A DNA stretch of 64,000 bases, taken from Solanum dulcamara (taxonomy: Eukaryota > Streptophyta > Magnoliopsida > Solanales > Solanaceae). Positions within the stretch are counted from its first letter, which is position 1. Each line of letters begins with the position of its first letter. Below the pieces are notes generated by a model. That model did no database searches and had not been told where the DNA came from. It saw only the letters and a list, made by a program, of their open reading frames with translations. A program made the position numbers and the translations under genes. Below, piece after piece: positions 23,395 through 33,909 of this stretch. The stretch spans positions 86,342,341 to 86,406,340 of the forward strand of contig NC_077237.1 of assembly GCF_947179165.1 (NCBI RefSeq), given 5' to 3'.

Positions 23395-23500
23395 CATACC
23401 CAACTTAATCCCATAGGCGGAGCCTGAGGAGGGTAAAGTGTACGCAAACCATATCCCTACCACGTGGAGGTAGAGAGGTTGTTTTCAAAGCCAAAACATT
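23395..23500 (-). mobile_element. RTE-type LINE 3' end fragment
   Basis: Reverse complement of the Solanaceae LINE tail: 'cataccca..gcggagcctgaggagggtaaagtgtacgca..ccctaccac..ggaggtagagaggttg'. The same tail occurs in full at 25500-25690. Confidence 0.7.
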
Positions 23501-23559
23501 ACCTATCACCATATATAAATCAAGCGAGGTTAATTTCAACACTTTTTTTATTGTAGGGG

Positions 23560-23645
23560 AATTGAGCGAGGGATTACAAGATAGGGAATCGAATCCTCAC
23601 CAACAAGGTGAAAGTTTAGGTAGCCAATCAAACTAAGATTTCCCG
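23560..23645 (-). mobile_element. tRNA-derived SINE head
   Basis: Minus strand: TAGTTTGATTGGCTACCTAA (A-box region) then GGATTCGATTCCC (B-box). The tRNA-like head of a SINE, not a folded tRNA gene. Confidence 0.5.
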
Positions 23646-23650
23646 GTTAA

Positions 23651-25080
23651 TTTCAAAATTCTATTCTGAAAGAGCTGATAAATATCAAAGATTCCTTATA
23701 AGTTAAGCATCCGTTGTGGGATGAGATTCACAAGGTTATACTATTTTATAAATGAGTGCAGACAGCATTTAAACCTGAAACTTGCAGTGTTCAGCATTCA
23801 TTAATGCCACCATTGCTTATTCAAATGCCTTCGCGGTATGTGTGTGTGTGTGTGCACGAGAGAGATTGATTTTAAAGCAGGGGCGGGGAAAGCACAACTA
23901 ATGAAGTTTAGAAGAAGTTACATGAAATGTTTTATAGTGATCATGAAGTGTCCATTCAAAGAAATTCAAGCTTGAGCCTAAAGAATGTCTGCTGAGGTTT
24001 AGATGGAAGTAACTTGAGTTTTACTCGCACCTTGTCTGCTTGTCATGTACGACCTTAATAATTTAATTTTCTGGAAAAATATTTGGACCATCTTCGATTA
24101 TTGCCTCAGAATTGGGTTACTCAGTTAATAGCTAGTTTGTTTGTGTTTGAATATCACATGGAAGTACTAAAGTTGACCTTTATAGCAATAATTAAATGGG
24201 AGTAAGAGTTCCACATTTTCCTTCATCTTCTGCTTAATAAAAAAATAAGCTTTTATATCAAGTGGGCTCCAAATAAGTCATGTCAATAGCGTCAAAAATG
24301 GGATGTCTGTCTTTTTACACAAACTAAAGAGGAAATAAACTGGAATAGAGGAAGTTGTAGTATTTTTCAATTTTGCTCCCACATGGTTTGCGTTGTGGAA
24401 CTTTAATGGCTCAGGCGGTGAGCATGTTGAACTGTTCCATTCATTAAATATTCTGTTCTTCATTTACTGTTCCTTGGTTAGGAAATGGAGAAGTGAATGC
24501 CTGGTCATGTTTTCCTCATTGCAAGAGGCGTTTTTATGGTTTGTTTCTGGAAGAGTCATCGATGCATACCTGCCATGAGAGTATAGCATTGGATGTAGGG
24601 ATCCTTTTACCTGTACAAGATTTAACTACTTCTGATCCGATGAGTGTGTAATGCTAATATTTGTTAACTGGAATGATGAAAAGCAAAATCACCTGCTAAG
24701 CACATGAATTTGTAAGAATGGTTAGATAACCTTCCTCTGGGAGAGGCTAATGCTAAGTCGAAATAATCTACCTCGCATCATCTTAACTCAATTTATTGAG
24801 CTTCTGGTATAATAGTAGTTGGATTGACGATGAAGATCATACTTTTTGATTTCTTGTTCCTTATGGGGGTGAAGATGTAATGCTGTAATCTTTTGCCCTT
24901 TCTACTTCCCAGTGCCTTCTTGGTACAATTTATAATGAAATTTACCTTACCATGTGAAAAAAACAATTTATTGAGATTTGTATATACTCATTTTCTTTCC
25001 ATGGTCTTATCATGTGCATGTACACTCTTTAGGTCTGGTGTTTGTCCTGAATCTTTTGGTTTGTTTGTCCTGAATCTTTA
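23651..25080. other. intergenic
   Basis: No gene recognised. Short ORFs here lack family similarity. There is a (GT)n run near 23838. I looked for PYL exon 3 and did not find it. Confidence 0.5.
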
Positions 25081-25690
25081 GGTCTGGTGTGGTCATACTA
25101 GGAGCGACGGGATTAGGAATGAGGTTATTCAGGAGAAGGTAGGAGTAGCTCCTGTGACAGACAAAATGAGGAAAGCGAGACTGAGATGGTTTGGACATGT
25201 GCGAAGGAGGTGTGTTAACGCCCCAGTGACGAGTGCGAGAGGATGGTTGTAGGGGGTAGTCGGAGGGGTAGAGGTAGGCCGAAGAAGTATTGGGGAGAAG
25301 TAATTATACAGGATTTAGCACAACTCCATATTACGGAGGACTTGACCTTAGATAGGAAGGAGTGGAGGACACGTATTAGGGTAAAAGGTTAGTAGGGAGG
25401 GGGGTGGGGGGAATTAGTGGAGGATCAGCGTATTGTGTTGTGTATCGTGTCTATATTATCACTCTTTTTTGCTGTGAGCTGTTTCTTCATTGTAGACTTT
25501 ACTATTAATTGATATGCTGAATTTATTGTGCACTATTCTGTTACTTGGGTTTGAGGCACTTGAGCCGAGGGTCTTTCGGAAACAATCTCTCTACCTCCTC
25601 GAGGTAGTGGTAAAGTCTGTGTACACTCTACCCTCCCCAGACTCCACTTAGTAGGATTCCACTGGATATGTTGTTGACTTGTTGTAATGT
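25081..25690 (+). mobile_element. RTE-type LINE, 3' truncated copy (RT C-terminus plus 3' UTR)
   Basis: Decayed frames give the C-terminal LINE motifs [20 protein letters not shown], [15 protein letters not shown], a [13 protein letters not shown] segment, then EDLTLDRKEWRTRIRVKG, ending near 25392. The 3' UTR follows, with 'cgagggtctttcggaaacaatctctctacc', 'cctcccc' and a terminal TTG-type repeat near 25675-25687. The 5' part of the element is absent. Similar ends occur at 40590, 51035 and (inverted) 57888, 47680 and 23395. Confidence 0.8.
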
Positions 25691-26649
25691 GCCCCATGGA
25701 TTTCTTCAACGATAAAAATAATATAACGTGAGATGTGTTTTAGATGCCCTTCATGAATCACGCTGTCCAAAACATGAATAAAACTAAGTTTGGTATGACC
25801 TGAAAGATTGTTCTCGTCCTTATCAAGTCCAAGTCTAAATTGAACTTATTATATACACGTCGAATTAAATGGAGGGGGTGAAAGAAGAAAGGAAAGCAAA
25901 TTTACAAAATTATATAGATAAGTATAAATGCATAGCAACGATCTTCAAGAAAACATACTTATCTGGATGGGGTCGATGGGTGATCAAGAAGGCACATGGC
26001 TAAGGTCGACCCAAGTGTGGCTTTTGTGTGACATTTCATGTGCATGTAATTAACCAAATCTTATTGAACAGTCTGCTTAGTTGATCTTTTTTCTTGATTT
26101 CCTCGGTGTTGGGTATTTGTATTGGAGTTCAACCAATTCGGATTCACAATGGTCATTTGGGGGTAACGCTTTCTATCAAGGATTTTTCCATACTATTTAT
26201 GTGATATAAATTATTTCGAAGAATTTTTAAATTGATTTTTTTCAACTATAAAAGGTAATATTTTTATTGAGACTTACTAAAAAAAAAGTATACTACATAA
26301 TTGAGACAAATAGAGTACACGGGGTTGAGGAATTGGAGTAAACTTATCAATTTTTATAAGATCCAATCCAACATAGAAGAATTTTTATTTTTAATTTAGC
26401 TATAAAAATCAATACAATCTATATAAATATCATATCCACAAACAATATGATACAATAAGGTAAAAACATGGTAAAAACGCTACATATTAAAATCAACTAT
26501 CCAACGAGAGTTTATTTAGAAGTAGTTACTTGAATGTGACATAACTAAAAGAACAATTCAAATAGAGTGACATATACTTGGTTTGATTTGGTGTTGAACA
26601 ACAAAAATAAATTAAAAGGTCAAACAAGCCGACTTTTTTTTAATATGAT
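25691..26649. other. intergenic; start of TIR-PP2 repeat unit 1
   Basis: No gene. From about 26400 the phrase 'aatcaatacaatctatataaatat' begins a block repeated at 27829, 27908 and 37915, marking the left flank of the tandem TIR-PP2 units. Confidence 0.5.
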
Positions 26650-26830
26650 TGTTTTTTGGTTTTTCATTCGGAGTCCGTCGAGCCCCGACTAAATTCGGAT
26701 CGTGCACTGCAGAATCTGTTCGGGAGTGATACTCCCAACATGATTTTTTCTATTCTCAGGACTCGAACCCGAGACCTCTGGTTAGGGGTGAAAAAGTCAC
26801 ATCACTGTACCACAACCTATGTTGGTAATA
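26650..26830 (-). mobile_element. tRNA-derived SINE
   Basis: Reverse complement of the SINE at 48128: the minus strand reads a tRNA-like head with GTGGTACAGTGATGTGAC (A-box zone), GGTCTCGGGTTCGAGTCC (B-box), then GGGAGTATCACTCCCGAA and AGTCGGGGCTCGACGGA. Confidence 0.8.
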
Positions 26831-27673
26831 TGATTGTTATTTGTTTGAATGAATGTTAATTATTTTTTCATAACGTATTGTAATGTATTGTATTATTTTG
26901 ATGAATTCATCATCAAGATGGTGTTTAGAGGATGTATACGAATAGCGTTAAAAAGAATGTACTAATAATATTGAGATTAATTATTCATTATTTTTCTAAA
27001 AAAATTATTTATTTGTAAAAATATCCTCCACATTCGCTTTGTATACTTTCAGTGATAATTATGTTTTTAACTATGCTAATATATGCATTAATTATAACCT
27101 TAATATTGATAATACCATGATTTGTTATGTATTAACTATGCATATGATAATGTTAAATACGATGCATAGCTAATTTAATACTTTGTATTAATTATATATA
27201 TATTAAAAAATATACTTGCTAAAAATTAATAATACAAAAACTACCACATACATCATTTTCTCTAATACCTTCCGCCAAACAACAGTTAAAGTTGCTGGAA
27301 ATTTCGAAGAATTGGACCCCATTTAAACCATTAGAAGTTGGGCTTGGACCCATTCACAATAATGTTGCAGAGACAATAACCATAAAGTCTTTTAAACAGA
27401 ATTATGATATAAGTTATGTATTATTTTATGAAGAATTTAATTATTAATGTATTAATTATTAATATATTAGTTATTTTATTTTTTATTTTGTATAAAATAA
27501 TATGTAGAGATTTTCTTATAATCTATACTTGTATTATTTATACAAGATTTAATACATGTATAACAATACTCAAGCAATTAATGCATGCAGATCATATTAA
27601 TTTTGTGAAGTCTTGCTCTTTATTAAGTTGAGAATTTGCACGTTAGGTCTTAAGCAATTAATATTCTTTAACA

Positions 27674-27841
27674 ATGTCATATGTTGTTTCTTCCAAAATT
27701 CAGAATTACGATGCTTTTTTTTGAGTTTTAGAGGTGAAGATGAACATAGAAACTTTATGAATCATCTCTATAACGCTTTAATATAAGAAAAAAATGATGT
27801 TTTTAAAGATGATGAATATCTAGAAACTGAAAAATCAATAT
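27674..27841 (+). pseudogene. truncated TIR-domain pseudogene (unit 1 of the TIR-PP2 array)
   Basis: About 55 codons align with the start of the two intact TIR-PP2 genes: MSYVVSSKIQNYDAFF, then SFRGEDEHRNFMNHLYNALI, and a DVFKDDEYLETEKS segment. There is a TAA where the intact copies have CAA after NALI, and homology ends after the BB-loop region, where a copy of the upstream flank (27829 onward) begins. The same ATG context ('ttaacaat..actaatattctt') precedes all three. It is the oldest or most damaged member of the array. Confidence 0.85.
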
Positions 27842-28529
27842 AATCTATATAGCTATTATATCCACAAATAATATGATATAATAAAGTAAAAATGATATAT
27901 ATTAATATTAATACAATCTATATAAATGTTATATCCACGTACAAATATGATACAATAAAATAAAAACGACACACTAAAATCAACAATTCAAAGAGAGAGT
28001 TTGCTTAGAAGTAGTTATATAGTTGATTGTGACATAACTAAAAGTCTAACACATGTGATCAAGTTCCCCAAAAATCAAATCAATTAATTAACTAATAAAC
28101 CAAATCAAATCGACTGAAAACAAAGTCAAACAAGTCGATATTTAATATGATTATTACCTAATTCTTCCGTAACGTATGGTAATTAAATACAATATTATTT
28201 TGATGAATTCATTGTCAAAATGATGCTCAGAGGATGTATACGAATAGTGTTGATTAAATAAAATATATTAGTAATATTGAAATTAGTTATCCATTGTTAT
28301 TCTAAATGAATATTTATTTATAAATATACCTTTCACATTCTTTAGTTTAGTATACTTACAGAGGTAATTGTATTTTTAACATTACTAATACATACATTAA
28401 TAAATAATCTTAATATTGTTAATACCATGATTTATTATGTATTAGTCATGCATATGATAACATCAAATAAGTTGTATAACTAATATTTGCAGCAGTTAAA
28501 CATAAATTAAAAAATATACTAAACAAACA

Positions 28530-28532
<3 letters not shown>

Positions 28533-28571
<39 letters not shown>
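28533..28571. repeat. (TA)n microsatellite
   Basis: About 19 TA repeats in the flank of unit 2. Confidence 0.9.
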
Positions 28572-28575
<4 letters not shown>

Positions 28576-28655
28576 TTCTCTAATACTTTTTACTGAATGA
28601 TCACTGAAGTTGTTGGAAATTTCGAAGAATTGATGTTGCAGAGTAGCAAGAGTCA

Positions 28656-29053
28656 TATTAAAATTGACAAGATTCTAGATAGTCTTAATGTAGCAACTTG
28701 GTAGATGAAAGTTTGATAAACTTGGTAGGTGAAAGTTTGGTAAACTTTGACATCTTGACAAAATGTGATGTCATGAATGACATCAAAAGCAAGAATTTAT
28801 TCCTATAAATAGGTAGCTCTTGATTCATTTGAAACACGCCTCAAAAATATTTCTCTCTTGTCTTCTCATATTCAAGGGCATTTGAAAAATTCATTAGAAG
28901 AGTACAGAACTATCAATTCTCTTAGTTGTATTTGAGATTTCTCTCCTTTCTTTGTTAATATAAAGACAGTTATTCTCTGGTGGACGTAGGATCATTTTGA
29001 TCCAAACTACGTTAAATATTGTTGTTCTTTATATTTTTACATTTCCGCTAATA
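28656..29053 (+). repeat. copia 5' LTR
   Basis: It contains CCTATAAATAGG (about 28803, TATA box). It differs from the 3' LTR by a ~25-bp internal tandem duplication ('cttggtag.tgaaagtttg.taaa') and extra bases near 28755. Overall similarity to 32952-33330 is high but clearly not identical, so the insertion is not recent. Confidence 0.9.
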
Positions 29054-29190
29054 ATTGGTATCAGAGCCAAGGTTCTATCTGAGTCTGCTCTGTGGTTGCA
29101 CCACAGTCTGAACTTCCATATCAAAAAAGAATTACTTTGGTTTTCTGTATTTCCAAATACTATGTAGTTGAAGAGAAAGAACAAGTAAAA

Positions 29191-32100
29191 ATGAGTTTCA
29201 TGAAGTTTGAAATTGATATATTTAGTGGGCGCAACAACTTCAATATTTGAAAAATTCAAATGATGGCGTTATTGTGGAGGAAAGGTTCAATCCATGCTAT
29301 TGATGGAAAGTACCCCGATAACACATAAGTTTCCGACAAGACAAAGATTGAAGGATATGCATTGGGTGTAATCCAACTATCCCTTGCACCTAACGTGCTC
29401 TGTGAAATGAGTACAAGTACCGAGGAGACGGCTAAACAGTTATGGGATAAGCTAGAAGGGCTTTATCAGTACCGATCGGTTACAACAAGGATGTTGTTAC
29501 AACGACGTCTTCACCCATTTAAGATGGAGTCGGGTACTTTGTTGCAAGACCATCTAGATGCATTCAATAAACTTGTGATGGACTTACAAATTGTTGAAAT
29601 GAAGAAGGACGAGGAGACGCTTGCATGTGCTTTGTTATTTTCATTGACTTCAAAATATCATGATATTGAGAATTCAATAATGTATAGCAAGACGCCTATC
29701 ACCCTTGAGCAAGTGGGGCAAGCACTTAAATCTTGTGATGTACAGATGCATTTTGAAGGAGACAAAGATGATAAAACTAGTGGGCTCTTTGTAAGAGGTT
29801 ATACTAGTCAATAGGGAAAGACCACATCAAAGCAAAGATCAAAATATCGTGTGAACAAGAAGAATACAAAGTGTTGGGGCTGTCACAAGAAGGGACACTT
29901 TGAACGAGATTATCCTACATTAAAGTCCAAAGAAAAGGCGAGTACATCTATTGTTGAGCAGGTACATAATTTTGATGATGAATATATACTAACAATATCA
30001 TGCAATAGTGGATTCTATGACAACAAATGGGTTTTAGACTCTGGTTGAACTTTGCATATGACATTTCAAAGAGATTAGTTCAGCAACTATGAAAAAAGTG
30101 AAGAAACTGTAGTAATAGGCAATAATGCAACTTGTAAAATAGTTGGCATTGATTCAATTTGGGTTTACTGCCATGATGGAATCGTGAGGACTATTACTGA
30201 AGTCCTTCATGTTCCTGATCTGAAAAAGAATTTGATATTCCTGGGTACTCTAGATAATCAAGGCTACAAGTATATGAGCGAGGGAGGTACAATAAAGATG
30301 GCTAAAGGTTCTTTAGTCATGCTGAAGGTCAAGCTGGAGAATGGCCTCTACACATTAGCAGTAAGCACCATTATTGGCTCTATTAATGTATCTACAGTGC
30401 AACGGTTATCTAATAATGACAAGGCAAGATTATGGCATATGAGACTGGGCCATATAAGCACACGGGAACTGGAGATATTGAGAAAACGCAACCTTTTTAA
30501 CAGTGAGAAGATTAGAACACTTGAATTTTGTGAGCATTGCGTCCTAGGAAAGCAGAAGAAGGTCAGTTTCAGCACCGGCAAACACAAGATGGGAGGAGTA
30601 CTAGACTACATCCATTTAGATTTATAGGGTCCCTCTCAATTTCCATCGAATGGAGGAAAGAGGTATCTTCTCACATTTATCGACGATTTTTCATGAAAGG
30701 TTTGGGTGCGTTTCTTGAAGGCAAAAAGTAAGGCTTTTGAAGCATTTAAAGAATGAAAGATTTTGGTTAAGAATCAAATGGAGAGAAAAATCAAGTATCT
30801 TCGCACAGATAATGACTTGGAGTGAAGAGTTCAATAATTTCTGCAAGGTTCATGGGATCGCAAGACATAAGATGGTCAGGCACACACCACAACAGAATGG
30901 AATTACCGAGAAAATGAACAGAACTCTTCTTTAGAAGGATCATTGTATGTTCTTACAAGCCAAAATGTTCTAAGTGTTTTGGGCAGAAATAGTTCACATT
31001 GCTTCTCATATTGTCAATCGATCTCTAACATCAGCGATTGACTTTAAGATTCTAAATGAGGTATGATCAGGTGAATTCTCTAACTATTCATACTTGAGAA
31101 TATTTGGGCGATCGGCTTATTATTATGTTAATGAAGAAAATCTTGAACCAAGGGCTAAAAAGGCTATATTCATAGGGTATGTAGATGGAGTAAAAAAGTA
31201 TAAACTTTGGTGTTTATCTTTACTCAAATTTATAGTTAGTAGAGAGTTTACCTTTGATGAGTCCTCTATACTTGATCCTCTTAAAGTTTCTATGGAGTTA
31301 TCAAAAAATAAGAACAACGAGCAGGTGGAGCTACCAGTCGAGCATACCAAAGAAAAGGATCAAGAAACTCAAGTTGATAAGTCAAAAGATGCGGATCTTG
31401 AAGAACATGCTGTCAATAAACTATACACAATTGCGAAGGGAAGGGACAAAAGGCAGATACAAAAATTGAAACATCTTATAGAGCAAGCAAATCTGATTGC
31501 ATGCGCATTAGTAGCTGTAGAAGAAGAGATTAAAGATCTCGAACCCTCTTCATATGTTGAAGCAACTTCTTGCAAAGATGCTGCACAATGGCGTTTAGCC
31601 ATGATGGAAGAAATGCAGTCTTTCCACAAAAATGAGACATGGTTCTTAGTTGAAAGGCCAAAGGGGAAGAAGACAGTTGGATGCAAATGGATCTACAAAA
31701 AGAAAGAAAGTATTCTAGAAGTAGAAGGTGTTAGGTTTAAGGCGAGATTGGGTGCAAAGGGTTTTAGTCAGAAGGAGGCAATTGACTATAATGAGATCTT
31801 CTCTCAAGTTGTGAAACATAGCTCAATTCGCGTGCTGCTAGCATTGGTTGCACAATTTGATTTGGAGATTCAACAGCTTGATGTCAAAACTGTTTTCTTA
31901 CATAGTGATCTAGAAGAGAAAATCTATAGGGAACAACCTGAAGGTTGTCTAGCTGAGGAAAAAGAAGATCATGTATGCCAACTGAAGAAATCTTTGTATG
32001 GTTTGAAGCAATCTCCTAGACATTGGTAAAAAAGGTTTGATGCATTCATGATTACACATGGATTTACGAGAAGTGCATTTGATAGTTATGTGCATCACAA

Positions 32101-32716
32101 GAAAATATCTTGTAACTCTATGATTTATTTACTGTTGTATGTTGATGATATGCTTATTGCTGTTAACAACATCATAGAGATAAATATTTTGAAGAAACTG
32201 TTGAGCAAAGAATTTGACATAAAGAATTTGGGATTTGGGAGCTGCAAAGAAAATTCTTAGAATGGATATTTCAAGAGAAGATAGTATTGTACATCTTTCT
32301 CAGAAGAGGTACATCAAAAAGATTCTTGAGAGATTCAATATGCAGATGAGCAAGCCTGTAAGTATATCGTTACATTTCACTTTGTCAACAACAAAGGCAG
32401 AATATATGGCAGCAACAGAGGTAGTGAAAGCTATCTGGTTGAAAGGTTTGGTGACAGAATTGAGTTTGGTTCAGCTGGAATCAACTCTAAGATGTGATAG
32501 TCAAAGTTCTATTCATTTGATTAAAAATCAAAAAATTCATGAGCGCACCAAACATATTGATGTCAGATTCCATTTCATTCGAGATGTCGTTGAAGAGGGA
32601 GCTATCAAGGTCAAAAAGGTTATCACAGACAATAATGCTAGAGACATACTGACCAAGATAGTCCCATTTGTCAAGTTTACACATTGCAATGACTTGGCGG
32701 GAGTATGCATCAACTG
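29191..32716 (+). pseudogene. copia gag-pol remnant
   Basis: Gag begins at ATG 29191 with a TGA soon after and continues in the 29362-29814 frame (ETAKQLWDKLEGLY). The zinc knuckle at about 29868 reads CWGCHKKGHFERDY with its last Cys changed to Tyr. The protease active site WVLDSG is followed by a stop. GAG-pre-integrase LWHMRLGHIS lies at about 30430, and the integrase core carries stops and frameshifts. RT (31094-32029) has KTVGCKWIYKKK and, in another frame, LLLYVDDMLIA (about 32130). RNase H has TLSTTKAEYMAATE (about 32385) and the tail IHERTKHIDVRFHFIRD. Sequence between RT and RNase H (after MSKPVS) is shortened, so part has been deleted. It cannot make an active polyprotein. Confidence 0.9.
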
Positions 32717-32951
32717 ATGCAAACTCTAGGAGAACAACTGCCAGGTGGAGCTAGTGTGTTCAACAAAGGTTTGATTCTTCTTGTTTCTTACAACAGGATT
32801 TCCCAATAAGCTTAGAAGTTTTGGCCGGAGTTGTTCATACGAATGTTCAGAATGCAAATCATGGTGGAGATTGAAAGAGTTGAGGTTGAAGACACAATCA
32901 AAAGTTGTTGAAATAAAGTTGAAAATGGAGAATCTTGCCAAGGTGGAGAAT

Positions 32952-33330
32952 TGTTAAAATTGACAAGATTCTAGCTAGTCTTAATGTAGCAACTTGGTAG
33001 GTGAAAGTTTGGTAAACTTTGACAAAATGATGTCATGGGTGACATCAAGAACAAGAATTTATTCCTATAAATAGGTAGCTCTTGATTTATTTGAAACACA
33101 TCTCAAAAACATTTCTCTCTTGTCTTCTCATATTCTAAGGCATTTGCAAAATACATTAGAAGAGTAGAGAATTGATAGAACAATTCTTTTAGTTGTATTT
33201 GGGATCTCTCCCCTTTCTTTGTTAATATAAAGACAGTTGTTCTCTGGTGGACGTATGATCATTCTGATCCGAACCACGTTAAATATTGTTGTTCTACCTT
33301 ATTCTTTATATTTTCATGTTTTCACTAACA
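32952..33330 (+). repeat. copia 3' LTR
   Basis: Begins TGTTAAAATTGAC after the polypurine tract and ends TTCACTAACA. It has the same CCTATAAATAGG box (about 33065) as the 5' LTR. Confidence 0.9.
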
Positions 33331-33909
33331 AATCTTTTGGTAGTTGATAAGAGTTATGCATGTATTAGTAATGCATAAGATAGTTACGAGATAATTTATG
33401 TATTATTTCACGCAGAGTTTAGTTATTCATATATTGAGTATTAATGTAATACTTATTTCACCAATTTTATCCTACATAAAATAATACATATATTTTATCA
33501 TAACTTATATATGTATTAATTATCCAAATTTGTCAAATTACGAATCAAATAACATATTAATTTTATATATGAAGAATGTACCTCAGTTGTCAAACGTATG
33601 GTATTTACTTGTGCGAGATCTAATACACGCACAACGACACTTGAGACTTTTCTTGGCCTTTTTGCCAAGAGCTAAGTCAAAAGTCTTCTTACCTGTTTTC
33701 AGAACGTACTCTTTAATTTCTCTCATTATTATTTTTTTTTTTAAAATGTAGGGTACATTTATAGGTCTTCAAATAGGAACATGATAAGAAGTTCCTAAGA
33801 AGATCCCATAAAAACTATGAATAAATAGTGAAAAAAAGGTGAAGTTTTGTCCATTATTAAGTTGAGAATTTTGCCTCTACTCTTTAGCAATTACTAATAT
33901 TCTTCAACG

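Larger units (their letters stand above)
28656..33330 (+). mobile_element. Ty1/copia LTR retrotransposon, degenerate
   Basis: Two LTRs of about 398 bp (28656-29053) and 379 bp (32952-33330) start TRTTAAAATTGAC and end CTAAYA. A primer-binding site TGGTATCAGAGC (29056-29067), matching the initiator-Met tRNA end, follows LTR 1. A purine-rich AAGGTGGAGAAT precedes LTR 2. Internal order is gag, zinc knuckle, protease, integrase, RT, RNase H, the copia arrangement. The target-site duplication is not convincing. It interrupts unit 2 of the TIR-PP2 array between 28655 and 33331; the matching uninterrupted sequence is near 38235-38300. Confidence 0.92.

Noticed and set aside
26656..26859. 67-codon ORF with tRNA-like internal promoter boxes
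   Set aside because: Reverse strand of a SINE. The tRNA-like head does not form a complete tRNA gene. Other B-box hits (8230, 23600, 48185) were rejected as tRNAs for the same reason.
27416..27631. 71-codon ORF near the TIR pseudogene
   Set aside because: Ile/Tyr-rich AT-driven frame without similarity; lies in array flank sequence.
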